Part shown: piece by piece, positions 16,611 through 25,680 of the stretch
How positions within the stretch are numbered: position 1 is the stretch's first letter
Layout: every line of letters starts with the position of its first letter
Assembly: GCF_040822115.1 (NCBI RefSeq)
Contig: NZ_CP162004.1
Span: 1,736,001 to 1,800,000, forward strand
Direction: 5' to 3'
DNA length: 64,000 bases
From: Flavobacterium sp. WC2421
Lineage (GTDB): Bacteria; Bacteroidota; Bacteroidia; Flavobacteriales; Flavobacteriaceae
The notes under the pieces: generated by a model
The model's database searches: none
The model's input: the letters and a program-made list of their open reading frames with translations, nothing else
Told to the model about the DNA's origin: nothing
Translations under genes and position numbers: made by a program

Positions 16611-17459
16611 CTATTTAGATTCGAATAAAAATTCCGAAACTTTTTTGTATAATTCATCACCATGTAAGCTATGCCCCAAACCATTTGTTTCAATAAAAAT
16701 GGAATCTTTCCAAGTACTGGCAATTTTTTTTCCTTCTTCAAATAAAACAACCGTATCCTCAGTATCGTGAGCAATGAGTCCTTTGGTCTTTATTTTAGAT
16801 GCAAATATTTTTCCAGAGAAATGTTCTAGCTGAAGTTTGAAATGGTCTAAATAATGTGTTTCTAGACCTTTAGAAATGGTAGAGTTCAAGCTAAGCATCT
16901 TGATATAGTTATTGAGAATAATTTTAAAATCGCTAGGCGCTCCTAAAATCACCATTTTTTCAATACTGTCATTTTGATATTTAGACTGATAATACAAACA
17001 AGTTTTTCCACCTAGAGAATGCCCAATAAGATACTGTGGTTTGAATTCTTGGACTACAATATCTATAAATGTGGCGTATTGAGGGATGTTGAATTCTTTT
17101 CCGCTAGACAATCCGTGGGCTGGACCATCTATTGCAATTATAGTACTTCCTGATTCTTTTAAATAAGGGAGCATTTTTTTCCAGCGTGAAGCATTACTTT
17201 CCCATCCATGTACTAGTAATATAATAGTGTCATTTCCCTTCCAAGTATAAGTTTGGAAATATTCATCGTTATGTTTAAACGTTCTGCTTTCGGTTTCGCG
17301 AAGGATTTTGGGAAGTTTTGATTTGGTTAACCTGCCTTCTCTGGGTTCACTAAAAAGAGAGTAGGCTAATTGTGTGGCTTTATCAGGAGATACAAAACTT
17401 AAAAAATTAATGTATAATCCGATAGACTTTGTAAAAAGGAAGTAGAGTGTTTTTTTCAT
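16611..17459 (-). CDS. Alpha/beta hydrolase
   Basis: 282 residues. The oxyanion region LVHGWESNASRW, nucleophile elbow IGHSLGGKT, and later acid (HDTEDTVV) and His (GLGHSLHGD) positions give a complete Ser-Asp-His triad. The N-terminal hydrophobic stretch FLFTKSIGLYINFLSFV may be a membrane anchor or part of the fold. Substrate is unknown; esterase or lipase-like activity is inference. The start codon is fused to the T-run of the terminator of the upstream gene, as also happens at 15187. The gene ends before rluF with a 95-bp gap and no clear terminator. Confidence 0.82.
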   Translation of the reverse strand: MKKTLYFLFTKSIGLYINFLSFVSPDKATQLAYSLFSEPREGRLTKSKLPKILRETESRTFKHNDEYFQTYTWKGNDTIILLVHGWESNASRWKKMLPYLKESGSTIIAIDGPAHGLSSGKEFNIPQYATFIDIVVQEFKPQYLIGHSLGGKTCLYYQSKYQNDSIEKMVILGAPSDFKIILNNYIKMLSLNSTISKGLETHYLDHFKLQLEHFSGKIFASKIKTKGLIAHDTEDTVVLFEEGKKIASTWKDSIFIETNGLGHSLHGDELYKKVSEFLFESK

Positions 17460-17460
17460 A

Positions 17461-17490
17461 ATAAAAAAGTCCCGATGTGAATCGGGACTT
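17461..17490 (-). terminator. Terminator of the zinc-ribbon-like gene, abutting the hydrolase start
   Basis: AAGTCCCGAT pairs perfectly with ATCGGGACTT around a 4-nt loop. On the minus strand the T-run continues as TTTTTTATTATG into the hydrolase ATG at 17459. Confidence 0.88.
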
Positions 17491-17498
17491 AAATATAA

Positions 17499-18278
17499 TT
17501 AAAATTTAGAAAATAACTTTTCCATTTTCTCTTTTTCTTCGTCGGCTAATAAACTGTCGACTAATATTCTTCCTGAATGCTCATCAGTGATGATTTTTTT
17601 TCTTGAAGCTATCTCCACTTGAGTTTGTGGTGGGATAGTAAAGAATGAACCTGCCGAAGCTCCTCTTTCGATAGATACAACTGCTAAACCATTACGAACG
17701 CTAGTTCTAATTCTAGTGTAAGCTGCTAATAATCTTTCTTCGATAAGGTTTTGGTATTCACCAGATTTCTCTGTTAAAAATGCTTCTTCCTTAGCAGTTT
17801 CTGCCATGATAGCATCTAACTCAGATTTTTTATGTTTCAAATGATTAGATTTTACTTCTAATCTTTCTTTTGACTGAGAGATTACTTCTTTCTTATGTTC
17901 GATCGAAGCTTTCATTTCTTTAATATGCTTTTCAGCTAATTGAATTTCAAGTTCTTGAAACTCAACTTCTTTTGTTAAAGAGTTAAATTCTCTGTTGTTA
18001 CGAACAGTTTCTTGTTGTTTTGTGTACTTTTTAATGCTCTCTTTGTGCTCGTCAATTGCATTCTTTTTTGATTTGATAAGGTCCTCGATTACTTCAAGTT
18101 CGCTTTTCAATTTTTCAGAACGGGTGCTTAAACCAGCAACTTCATCTTCTAGATCTTCCACTTCAAGAGGAAGTTCACCTCTTACATTTCTAATTTCGTC
18201 AATTCTAGAGTCAATCAATTGTAAATCGTAAATTGCTCTTAACTTGTCCTCAACACTTAATTCTTTCGTATTCGCCAT
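17499..18278 (-). CDS. COG1579-family coiled-coil protein with degenerate zinc ribbon
   Basis: 259 residues from the ATG at 18278. The frame is open further upstream, but that would overlap the Nif3 gene by about 155 bp and add an unrelated hydrophobic stretch. Residues about 10-185 are a long charged coiled coil. The C-terminus has the zinc-ribbon framework of the family (IPPQ, then EHSGRIL), but the four cysteine positions read Ser208, Ser211, Asp232 and Ser235, so it should not bind zinc in the usual way. The gene starts 4 bp after the Nif3-family gene, a pairing common in bacteria. Function is unknown; roles in RNA or cell-envelope processes have been proposed for relatives. Confidence 0.85.
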   Translation of the reverse strand: MANTKELSVEDKLRAIYDLQLIDSRIDEIRNVRGELPLEVEDLEDEVAGLSTRSEKLKSELEVIEDLIKSKKNAIDEHKESIKKYTKQQETVRNNREFNSLTKEVEFQELEIQLAEKHIKEMKASIEHKKEVISQSKERLEVKSNHLKHKKSELDAIMAETAKEEAFLTEKSGEYQNLIEERLLAAYTRIRTSVRNGLAVVSIERGASAGSFFTIPPQTQVEIASRKKIITDEHSGRILVDSLLADEEKEKMEKLFSKF

Positions 18279-18282
18279 ATTC

Positions 18283-19377
18283 TTATAAGTACTTAACTGG
18301 ATTTGTATTTTCTTCAGATAAAATGATTGCAAAATTAAGGATTTTTTTCCGAAGAAAATCAACAATATAATTTTTTGTATAGCGTTCGCTCTCAAAATGT
18401 CCAATATCTGCCAAAAGTAGTCGATTTTCGGCTTCATAAAACTGATGATACTTCAAATCGGCCGTCAAAAATGCATCAGCTCCAGCTGAAATTGCATTTT
18501 TTATGGCATAACTGCCAGATCCTCCCAGTACAGCCACTTTTTTTATTGGCTTTCCTGTAAATGTAGAATGTCGAATTCCATCGGATAGCATTTTTTCTTT
18601 TACTAAATTTAAAAAATCTTTTTCATCCATGGGAACTTCAAATTCGGCAATCATTCCTAATCCGATGTTTTGATGTTTATTTTGAAGTTCATACACTTCA
18701 TAAGCCACTTCTTCATATGCATGACTTTTAAAAAGGGCTTTTAAGATTTTTGATTCTAAATATTTTTCAAAAGTAACTTCAATTTTGATTTCCTCTCCTT
18801 CTACAAATTCAAAGCGTTCTCCTAATTGTGGATTGCTATGTTCATTGCCCATATAAGTACCAATCCCCTTAGAGTTGAAACTGCAATCTTCATAATTCCC
18901 TATTTGTCCTGCACCAGCATCAAAAAGTGCATTTCTCACTTTTTCGGCATTTTCTGGAATAGTGTAGGTGACTAGTTTACGAATGAAATTTTGTTTTGGA
19001 ATTAAGATTTTGGAATTTTTCAACCCAAGGGCATCACAAAATATTTTATTTACGCCATCGGGATGGTTGTCTAAAGCAGTATGCACAGCATAAATGGCAA
19101 TATCATTTTTTATCGCTTTGATCACAGTTCGTTCTACGTAATTTTTTCCAGTGATTTTTTTTAAACCGGAGAAAAGTATGGGATGAAAACAAACAACCAA
19201 ATTGCATTTTTCAGCAATGGCTTCCTCAATTACATTTTCTAATGCGTCATGACAAACTAGAATTCCAGTAGCTTCGGTTTCTTGATTACCAACTAACAAA
19301 CCCACATTGTCAAAATCTTCAGCATAGGCGAGTGGAGCCATTTCTTCCAGTACTAAAAGGATTTCTTTTATTTTCAT
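18283..19377 (-). CDS. Nif3-like dinuclear metal-centre protein (DUF34/NIF3)
   Basis: 364 residues, the long form with a central PII-like insert (about 130-240), normal for Bacteroidetes. Metal ligands are visible in CFHPILFSG, VHTALDNHPDGVN and ADIGHFESE, giving the conserved His/Asp/Glu set. The family forms toroidal hexamers; a GTP cyclohydrolase-like or metal-chaperone role has been suggested but is not settled. It is the first gene of a two-gene unit with the COG1579 protein, divergent from lpxK. Confidence 0.9.
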   Translation of the reverse strand: MKIKEILLVLEEMAPLAYAEDFDNVGLLVGNQETEATGILVCHDALENVIEEAIAEKCNLVVCFHPILFSGLKKITGKNYVERTVIKAIKNDIAIYAVHTALDNHPDGVNKIFCDALGLKNSKILIPKQNFIRKLVTYTIPENAEKVRNALFDAGAGQIGNYEDCSFNSKGIGTYMGNEHSNPQLGERFEFVEGEEIKIEVTFEKYLESKILKALFKSHAYEEVAYEVYELQNKHQNIGLGMIAEFEVPMDEKDFLNLVKEKMLSDGIRHSTFTGKPIKKVAVLGGSGSYAIKNAISAGADAFLTADLKYHQFYEAENRLLLADIGHFESERYTKNYIVDFLRKKILNFAIILSEENTNPVKYL

Positions 19378-19489
19378 GGTATTTGAGTTTAGCGTTTTCA
19401 GTTTGAATTTTGATGATTGACTCTCTTTAAACTTTAAACAAAAGAGACAAAATATTTATTTCAAAGATAATTTATTATACTTTCGTAAA

Positions 19490-20515
19490 ATGAATTTACT
19501 GAGAAAAATACTCTTTCCTTTTGCCATTATATATGGTTTGATCACGAGTATTCGGAATTTTCTGTATGATAAAGGAGTTTTGAAATCCTACTCTTTTGAT
19601 TTGCCCACTATTGTTGTAGGGAATCTAAGTGTTGGGGGAACCGGGAAAACACCACAGATAGAATATTTAATTCGGTTGCTTTCAGACTCTTATAAAGTAG
19701 CTACATTGAGTAGAGGCTATAAAAGAAAATCAGAAGGCTTTATTTTGGCCGACGCTTCTTCTAATGCGGAGATTTTAGGCGACGAACCTTTTCAATATTA
19801 TCAAAAATTTAAAAATATTTTTGTTGCTGTTGATGCCAATCGTAAAAACGGAATAGAGCAATTACTTTTGCAAAAGCAAAAACCAGAAGTGATTTTATTA
19901 GATGATGCGTACCAACATCGTAAAGTAAAAGCAGGTTTTTATATTTTGCTAACCACTTATGGAGAATTATATTCGGATGATTTTATGCTTCCTACAGGAA
20001 ATTTAAGAGAGAGTAGGAGTGGAGCTAAAAGGGCTAATATTGTTATTGTAACTAAGTGTTCAGTAGATCTTTCGCTTGACGAAAAACAAAGCATAAGAAC
20101 TAATTTAAAACTGGAACCCAATCAAGAACTGTATTTTACAGGAGTTGAATATGATACTTTTGTGTATTCTAAAAATAAAAAAATAGTAGTAAGCGAAATT
20201 AAAGGTATTGACACTGTGCTATTGGCAGGAATTGCTAAGCCAAAACCATTTTTTAATTATTTGAAAGAGGAAAATACAGTATGTTTAACTTTTCCAGATC
20301 ATCATCATTTTGCACCAAAAGATATTTTAGAAATTAAAAACTTATCTTTAAATAAAATCATTATTACTACCGAAAAGGATTATGTTAGATTAAAAGAAAG
20401 TATTCCTGAAGATAAGCTTTTCTATTTACCAATTAAAAGTAAGTTTCTAGGGGAAAGTGAAGCGTTTAAAAAAACAATACTAAATTATGTGGGAACAAGT
20501 TCAAGAAACAGTTAG
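19490..20515 (+). CDS. lpxK: Tetraacyldisaccharide 4'-kinase
   Basis: 341 residues. It phosphorylates the lipid A precursor disaccharide at the inner membrane to give lipid IVA. An N-terminal hydrophobic anchor (ILFPFAIIYGLI) is followed by the P-loop VGNLSVGGTGKTPQ at about 41-54, then DDAYQHRKVKA and PTGNLRESRSGAKRA, all typical. A box TACTTTCG (one mismatch to TAnnTTTG) ends only 4 bp before the ATG, so the 5' leader may be very short. The 3' end overlaps the next gene by 29 bp, so translation of the two is probably coupled. Confidence 0.94.
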   Translation: MNLLRKILFPFAIIYGLITSIRNFLYDKGVLKSYSFDLPTIVVGNLSVGGTGKTPQIEYLIRLLSDSYKVATLSRGYKRKSEGFILADASSNAEILGDEPFQYYQKFKNIFVAVDANRKNGIEQLLLQKQKPEVILLDDAYQHRKVKAGFYILLTTYGELYSDDFMLPTGNLRESRSGAKRANIVIVTKCSVDLSLDEKQSIRTNLKLEPNQELYFTGVEYDTFVYSKNKKIVVSEIKGIDTVLLAGIAKPKPFFNYLKEENTVCLTFPDHHHFAPKDILEIKNLSLNKIIITTEKDYVRLKESIPEDKLFYLPIKSKFLGESEAFKKTILNYVGTSSRNS

Positions 20516-21299
20516 TTATATAAATAATATTAATCATTTCAATCCAGAGTATGGAGTGATTTTGGGTTCAGGATTAGGGAGTTTTACAGACGATATTGTG
20601 GTTGAATTTACGCTACCTTATAATGAGATTCCAAATTTCCCTGTGTCCACAGTTCAAGGTCATAAAGGAGCATTGGTTTTTGGAACTATTGGAGACAAAA
20701 AAGTGGTCGCTATGCAAGGGCGTTTTCATTTTTATGAAGGCTACTCTATGAAAGAAGTCACTTTTCCAATTCGTGTTTTGAAGTTTTTGGGAATAAAAAA
20801 ATTGATTGTTTCCAATGCTTCTGGTGGAGTAAATCCTAATTATAGAATTGGAGAAATTGTAATTATAAAAGACCATATAAATTTCACACCCGAACATCCT
20901 TTGCGCGGAGCAAATGACGAACGTTTTGGACCTCGATTTGTGAACATGAGTGAACCTTATTCTAGGAAAATGGTTGCTAAAGCCAAAGAGTTGGCTTTAA
21001 ATTTAAATATTGAAGTGAAAGACGGAATTTATTTAGGACTACAAGGTCCTAGTTTTGAGACTTTGGCTGAATATAGAATGGTGAAAATTTTAGGTGCTGA
21101 TTGTGTCGGAATGTCTACTGTTCCTGAAGTTATTGTAGCGCGTCACATGGATTTAGAAACCTTTGGGATATCAGTAATAACTGACATTGGTGATGAAGAT
21201 AACATCGATAGTATATCACATGATGAAGTTTTAGAAGCGGCGCAAAATGCAGAACCTAATGTAAGAAAGTTAATTAGAGAATTGATTATGAAATACTAG
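20487..21299 (+). CDS. punA: Purine nucleoside phosphorylase (class I, trimeric)
   Basis: 270 residues. It splits purine nucleosides with phosphate to base and ribose-1-phosphate. Motifs are the phosphate-binding GSGLGSFTDD, QGRFHFYEGYS, ASGGVNP, GLQGPSFETLAEY and GADCVGMSTVPE. The size fits the trimeric PNP family active on guanosine and inosine. The ATG lies inside lpxK (29-bp overlap), which suggests coupled translation. The last 14 bp overlap the 3' end of the convergent histidine kinase gene. An MTA-phosphorylase-like specificity is possible but less likely. Confidence 0.93.
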   Translation: MWEQVQETVSYINNINHFNPEYGVILGSGLGSFTDDIVVEFTLPYNEIPNFPVSTVQGHKGALVFGTIGDKKVVAMQGRFHFYEGYSMKEVTFPIRVLKFLGIKKLIVSNASGGVNPNYRIGEIVIIKDHINFTPEHPLRGANDERFGPRFVNMSEPYSRKMVAKAKELALNLNIEVKDGIYLGLQGPSFETLAEYRMVKILGADCVGMSTVPEVIVARHMDLETFGISVITDIGDEDNIDSISHDEVLEAAQNAEPNVRKLIRELIMKY

Positions 21300-23469
21300 A
21301 CTTTGAAAGGTTGTTTGCTATTGAAGCATAGAACTCTTCAGGTACAAAAGGTTTTGTGATTACATCATTCATTCCATAAGATAAAAGCATTTCTCTGTTT
21401 TCATCTAGTGAAATTGCAGTTAAAGCTATTATAGGAAGTCTTTTGTTGAATTCTCTGATTTTTTGGGTTGCAATAGTTCCATTTATCCCAGGCAAATGGA
21501 CATCCATTAAAACTAAATCATATTGATTGTTTTTTACGGATTCAATTGCATCCTCTCCATTGTCAATAATTTTACAAATAACGCCTTTGTATTCTAACAT
21601 TTTTTGAGTGATCATTTGGTTGATTTTATTATCTTCAACTAATAATATGTTTTTATCTTTAAAAATAATGTCTTCGTACATTTTTTGCTTTTCAACAACT
21701 GGTAATTGTTGGTCATCTACTTTAAAGCTTAAGTCAAATGAAAATTTAGAACCTTTACCAAGTTCACTTTCTAGCTTTATTTGGCCACCTAAAATTTTTA
21801 TTAATTTTTTTACAATGGTTAACCCTAAACCAGTACCACCATATTTACGATTTATCTCTACAGACCCTTGAGAGAAGCTTTCAAATACTGTTTTTTGCTT
21901 GTCTTTTGGTATTCCTATGCCCGTGTCAGTTATTTCAAATAATAAAGCAGCATTTTTGTTTTTCAATGCTGTCATTTTTGCATTTACATTTACCTTTCCA
22001 TCTTTTGTGAATTTAAGTGCGTTATTGATTAAATTCATAAATATCTGTGATAATTTTGTTGGATCTCCAATCAAATTATCGGGAATGTTTGAATCAATTT
22101 CTAAGGTAAAGTCAATATTGTTGCTTTTAGCTAATCCTTTCAAAGAGTTTTTTATGTCTTCTAGTAAATTTTTAATATTGAAGTTGATATATTCAATTTC
22201 AACTTTGTTCGAATCAATTTTATTAATCTCTAATATTTCATTAATGAAGGTGGCTAGGTAATTCCCTGAAAATTTTAAAGAAGATAAATAATGCAATTGC
22301 GATTTTTTTGGGTTCTCTTCTAATAGTAAATGGGTAATTCCATTTATGGCATTCAAAGGAGTACGCAGTTCATGACTCACAGTAGATAAAAATTCAGATC
22401 TTGCTTTAGATGCTTTTTCTGTTTTCTCTTTTTCTATTAATAACTCATTATTTTTTTCCTTTAGTAATAAATTGGATTTATTACGGATAATATTGTTCTT
22501 ATAAAGAGACAGGCTCAACAGGGATAAAATTGAGATTAATGAAATGGATAAAATATTTATCAGTTTAGAGAATTTATTGGTTTTAGCTTTCTCTAAATTT
22601 TGTTTGTTTATTTTTTCAATTTTCTTTAGTCGCTGCGTTTCTTTGAAATTTTCGTAATCGTCTATTCCAAGTTTTTCATTATTTAAAATTGCAATACTTT
22701 CTTTTAAATTTAAATGCTGTTTTAAATAGGCATAGGCATCACTCTTGTCCAACATTTTTTCGTAGACAGAACTTAAAGCTAGAAGTATATTCGATTTTTG
22801 TTCAAGATTATCTTGTTTTGAATTTAATTCTAATGCCTTATTGTAGTAAGTTAAGGCTAAATTGTTGCGATTATTTTCCTCTTCAATGAGTCCTATTTGA
22901 TAAGAGGCTTCGGCTTTTGTATTTAAAAATGCAGGGTTGTCTGGTTTTGCAATTATGGTATTAAAAATTGAAGAGGCCATTTTTTTATTGCCTTTATTTT
23001 TAAAAATAATTCCTTTTTGAAGGTTTATAAGGTCGTCATAGCCGTTAATTTTTAATGCGTTATAAATAGATTGGGCTTTATTAAAACAAATTTCGGCTGC
23101 GCTATAATTTGATTTTCCAATATGAGAAAGTCCAAGATAATAATAAGTATTTGCGTAACTCAGGGTTGGTTTTGTAGTTTCAAATAAAGCGATGCTTTCT
23201 GAAAAAATCTCGATCGCATCATTGTACTTTTTTAAAGTATAGTAAATCTCCCCTAATTTAAATGTTTGATTTGCTTGGTCGATTATGCTACCACTCGTTT
23301 CGCTGAAATTTATTGCTTTTTGAGTATAAAAAAGGGCGTTTTTATATTTGTTGTTTTTTATATTTTCATGCGCTAAGTTTGTGTAAAACTCAATACTATC
23401 CTTACTCTCATTAGTTTGAGAGTATAGAAATGAATTAAAAAAAACGAGATAAACCAAAAAGTATTTCAT
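21286..23469 (-). CDS. TPR-containing hybrid sensor histidine kinase
   Basis: 727 residues. A signal peptide (about 1-17) is followed by six or more tetratricopeptide repeats (about 25-265), a transmembrane helix near 303-322 (LINILSISLISILSLLSLSLY) and a coiled coil. The HisKA domain has the phospho-acceptor in SHELRTPLN (about His365). The HATPase domain has NLINNALKF, DTGIGIPKD and GGTGLGLTIV. A C-terminal receiver carries the Asp in DLVLMDVHLPG (about 655). The TPR region would be periplasmic. No DNA-binding output domain or separate regulator gene is adjacent, so its target is unknown. It is downstream of gap and lipA on the same strand, with an 18-bp gap to gap. Confidence 0.9.
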   Translation of the reverse strand: MKYFLVYLVFFNSFLYSQTNESKDSIEFYTNLAHENIKNNKYKNALFYTQKAINFSETSGSIIDQANQTFKLGEIYYTLKKYNDAIEIFSESIALFETTKPTLSYANTYYYLGLSHIGKSNYSAAEICFNKAQSIYNALKINGYDDLINLQKGIIFKNKGNKKMASSIFNTIIAKPDNPAFLNTKAEASYQIGLIEEENNRNNLALTYYNKALELNSKQDNLEQKSNILLALSSVYEKMLDKSDAYAYLKQHLNLKESIAILNNEKLGIDDYENFKETQRLKKIEKINKQNLEKAKTNKFSKLINILSISLISILSLLSLSLYKNNIIRNKSNLLLKEKNNELLIEKEKTEKASKARSEFLSTVSHELRTPLNAINGITHLLLEENPKKSQLHYLSSLKFSGNYLATFINEILEINKIDSNKVEIEYINFNIKNLLEDIKNSLKGLAKSNNIDFTLEIDSNIPDNLIGDPTKLSQIFMNLINNALKFTKDGKVNVNAKMTALKNKNAALLFEITDTGIGIPKDKQKTVFESFSQGSVEINRKYGGTGLGLTIVKKLIKILGGQIKLESELGKGSKFSFDLSFKVDDQQLPVVEKQKMYEDIIFKDKNILLVEDNKINQMITQKMLEYKGVICKIIDNGEDAIESVKNNQYDLVLMDVHLPGINGTIATQKIREFNKRLPIIALTAISLDENREMLLSYGMNDVITKPFVPEEFYASIANNLSKSSIS

Positions 23470-23487
23470 TTAAAGCTTTTTTTCGAA

Positions 23488-24483
23488 TTAGTTTTTAGTG
23501 TATAATATTAAATCAATTATTCGAGATGAATATCCAATTTCATTATCATACCAACCTACTACTTTTACCATTTTATCAATTACAGAGGTTAACTGCGCAT
23601 CAAAAAGGCATGAGTTTTTATTTCCAATTATATCAACTGAAACAATTGGGTCTTCAGTATAATCCATGATCCCTTTAAAGTCACCTTGAGCGGCCAATTT
23701 AAAAGCTTCATTGATTTCGCTTATTGTTACGGCACGTTTTACATTAAATGTGATGTCGGTCAATGAGCCATCCGGTACAGGGACACGAATACCACACCCT
23801 CCAATTTTACCTTCTAATAAAGGAAAAATTTTCGTTAATGCCTTTGCCGCTCCAGTTGTTGTAGGTACAATGGATTGACTTGCGCCACGAGCTCTGCGTA
23901 GATCTTTATGGGGCTGATCGTGCAAACTCTGGTCTGTTGTATAGGAATGAATTGTGGTGATGTAAGCTTGTTCAATACCACAAAGTTCATTTATTATTTT
24001 AATCATTGGTGCTGCATTATTTGTTGTGCAACTTGCATTCGAAATAATGGTTTCAGTTCCATCAAGAATATTTTCATTTACTCCTAGAACTACTGTTTTG
24101 ATAGTATCTACTTCTGACGGAGCGGATAGAATCACCTTTTTTGCACCAGCAATAATATGTCTGTTCAGCTCTTCGTGCGTTTTATATTTACCCGTAGATT
24201 CTATAACATAATCAATGCCTATATTTTTCCAATCTAAATTTGAAATGTTTTTCTCATGAAAAAATAAAAAATGCTTAGTGTCAACTGTAATTCCTTTTTC
24301 ATCAGCACTTACAATGTTAGGCAAAACTCCGTGAATACTATCATATTTTAATAAATGCGCCATTGTTTTTGTATCTGCAATATCATTTATTGCTACAACT
24401 TCAATAGAGGGGTGGTTTAAAAGCAAGCGAAATAAATTTCGCCCAATTCTTCCAAAACCATTGATGGCAATTCTTGTTTTCAA
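23488..24483 (-). CDS. gap: Glyceraldehyde-3-phosphate dehydrogenase
   Basis: 331 residues, normal for type I GAPDH. It oxidises glyceraldehyde-3-phosphate to 1,3-bisphosphoglycerate with NAD+. The Rossmann motif INGFGRIGRNLFR opens the protein. The catalytic Cys is in SNASCTTNNAAP near residue 150, with its His in the HSYTTDQ region. The C-terminal WYDNEIGYSSR is also typical. The motif carries NNAAP where many enzymes have NCLAP. A second GAPDH elsewhere in the genome is common in this group, so glycolytic versus gluconeogenic role cannot be decided. It lies between lipA and the hybrid kinase. Confidence 0.95.
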   Translation of the reverse strand: MKTRIAINGFGRIGRNLFRLLLNHPSIEVVAINDIADTKTMAHLLKYDSIHGVLPNIVSADEKGITVDTKHFLFFHEKNISNLDWKNIGIDYVIESTGKYKTHEELNRHIIAGAKKVILSAPSEVDTIKTVVLGVNENILDGTETIISNASCTTNNAAPMIKIINELCGIEQAYITTIHSYTTDQSLHDQPHKDLRRARGASQSIVPTTTGAAKALTKIFPLLEGKIGGCGIRVPVPDGSLTDITFNVKRAVTISEINEAFKLAAQGDFKGIMDYTEDPIVSVDIIGNKNSCLFDAQLTSVIDKMVKVVGWYDNEIGYSSRIIDLILYTKN

Positions 24484-24491
24484 ATGTATTC

Positions 24492-24531
24492 GTTTAATCG
24501 TTTATTTGGTTAACCGATTAACCGATTAAAC
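24492..24531. repeat. Nested inverted/tandem TTAACCGA repeat between lipA and gap
   Basis: GTTTAATCG at the left pairs with CGATTAAAC at the right. Inside, GGTTAA-CCGA-TTAACC forms a second palindrome, and TTAACCGA is repeated in tandem. It could be a hairpin or a protein-binding site. No T-run follows on either strand, so it is not a simple terminator. Confidence 0.6.
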
Positions 24532-24542
24532 AAATCAACTAC

Positions 24543-25412
24543 TTATAAAATATGTTTCTGTGCTTTATATGATGAACGTACAAGTGGTCCACTTTCAACA
24601 TGTCGGAAACCTAATTCCAAACCAAATTTTTCATAAATAGCAAATTGATCCGGAGTTATGAATTCTTTAACTGGCAAGTGTTTTTTACTCGGTTGTAAGT
24701 ATTGACCTATTGTTACTACATCAACATTTGCAGCGCGAAGGTCTCTCATGGTTTGAAAAACTTCCTCTTCTTGCTCTCCAAGTCCTAACATAATTCCCGA
24801 CTTCGTTCTATTTATTCCTTTTTCTTTTAAGTATCTCAATACTTCTAAGCTTCTGTCGTATTTTGCTTGAATACGCACTTCACGAGTCAATCTGCGTACC
24901 GTTTCTACGTTGTGAGAAACCACTTCAGGATTGGCCTCGACAATACGGTCAATATTTCTTTCGATACCTTGAAAATCAGGAATTAAAGTTTCTAAAGTCG
25001 TATTAGGGTTCATTCTACGAATGGCCTTTACTGTTTCTATCCAAATGATAGATCCACCATCTTTTAAATCGTCTCGATCAACACTTGTAATTACAGCATG
25101 CTTGATGTTCATGATTTTTATAGAACGAGCTACTTTCTCTGGTTCATCCCAGTCCACCGTTTCAGGTCTTCCAGTTTTCACACCGCAAAATCCGCAAGAA
25201 CGCGTACAAGTATTTCCTAAAATCATAAATGTAGCAGTCCCTTCACCCCAGCATTCACCCATATTTGGGCAGCTTCCTGATGTGCAAATGGTGTTTAAAC
25301 TATATTTATCAACTAAGCCTCGAAGCTCAGTATATTTTTTTCCTATTGGTAACTTTACCTTCAGCCATTTTGGTTTAGCAGTCGGTAAAGAATTATCTAA
25401 AACAGTTTCCAT
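24543..25412 (-). CDS. lipA: Lipoyl synthase
   Basis: 289 residues. A radical-SAM enzyme that inserts two sulfurs into octanoyl groups on lipoate-dependent enzymes. Both iron-sulfur clusters are complete: the auxiliary cluster Cys43, Cys48 and Cys54 ([13 protein letters not shown]) and the radical-SAM CxxxCxxC at Cys69, Cys73 and Cys76 (TCTRSCGFC). The terminal RSSY motif appears as VRSSYKAQ and supplies the auxiliary-cluster serine. It has a consensus -7 box. lipB is not in the window. Confidence 0.97.
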   Translation of the reverse strand: METVLDNSLPTAKPKWLKVKLPIGKKYTELRGLVDKYSLNTICTSGSCPNMGECWGEGTATFMILGNTCTRSCGFCGVKTGRPETVDWDEPEKVARSIKIMNIKHAVITSVDRDDLKDGGSIIWIETVKAIRRMNPNTTLETLIPDFQGIERNIDRIVEANPEVVSHNVETVRRLTREVRIQAKYDRSLEVLRYLKEKGINRTKSGIMLGLGEQEEEVFQTMRDLRAANVDVVTIGQYLQPSKKHLPVKEFITPDQFAIYEKFGLELGFRHVESGPLVRSSYKAQKHIL

Positions 25413-25430
25413 AAATCAATTTTCAAAGTA

Positions 25431-25438
25431 CAAAGATA
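25431..25438 (-). promoter_or_regulatory. -7 box of lipA
   Basis: TATCTTTG on the minus strand, 18 bp before the lipA ATG. Confidence 0.6.
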
Positions 25439-25513
25439 AGGAATGTTGTTTTAAAATAGACTGTTTAAACTGTGAAGCTTACCGAAAGTTTTTTTTAAAA
25501 GGTTTTGTTTTTT

Positions 25514-25610
25514 AGGAGCTATTTCCAGCTATCCGCTAAATCTTTTATAAAGGGCACTATTAAAAAACAGTACCCTTTATAAAAGGATAACGCTTCTATC
25601 TGGGCTAGGG
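25514..25610 (+). repeat. Dispersed structured intergenic element, copy 3 (type I)
   Basis: It starts AGGAGCTATTTCCAGCTATC and ends CGCTTCTATCTGGGCTAGGG. Inner stem TTTTATAAAGGG/ACCCTTTATAAAA. The core-proximal helix is CCAGCTA (25525-25531) with TATCTGG (25597-25603). Here the pair that is T-A in copy 1 is A-T. It lies between the lipA start and the TonB gene end, antisense to both. Confidence 0.82.
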
Positions 25611-25637
25611 ATGTAGTTGCTTGACTATTATTTATAT

Positions 25638-25670
25638 AATAAAAAAAGCAGAACGTACTAGTTCTGCTTT
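25638..25670 (-). terminator. Terminator of the TonB-like gene
   Basis: AAAGCAGAAC pairs with GTTCTGCTTT around a 6-nt loop, with a run of seven T on the minus strand. Confidence 0.9.
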
Positions 25671-25680
25671 CTAAATGTAT

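Noticed and set aside
16451..16774. Minus-strand 107-codon frame between rluF and the hydrolase
   Set aside because: Overlaps both genes in another frame with no family match.
25021..25515. Plus-strand 164-codon frame opposite lipA
   Set aside because: Antisense to lipA, whose Fe-S motifs are complete.
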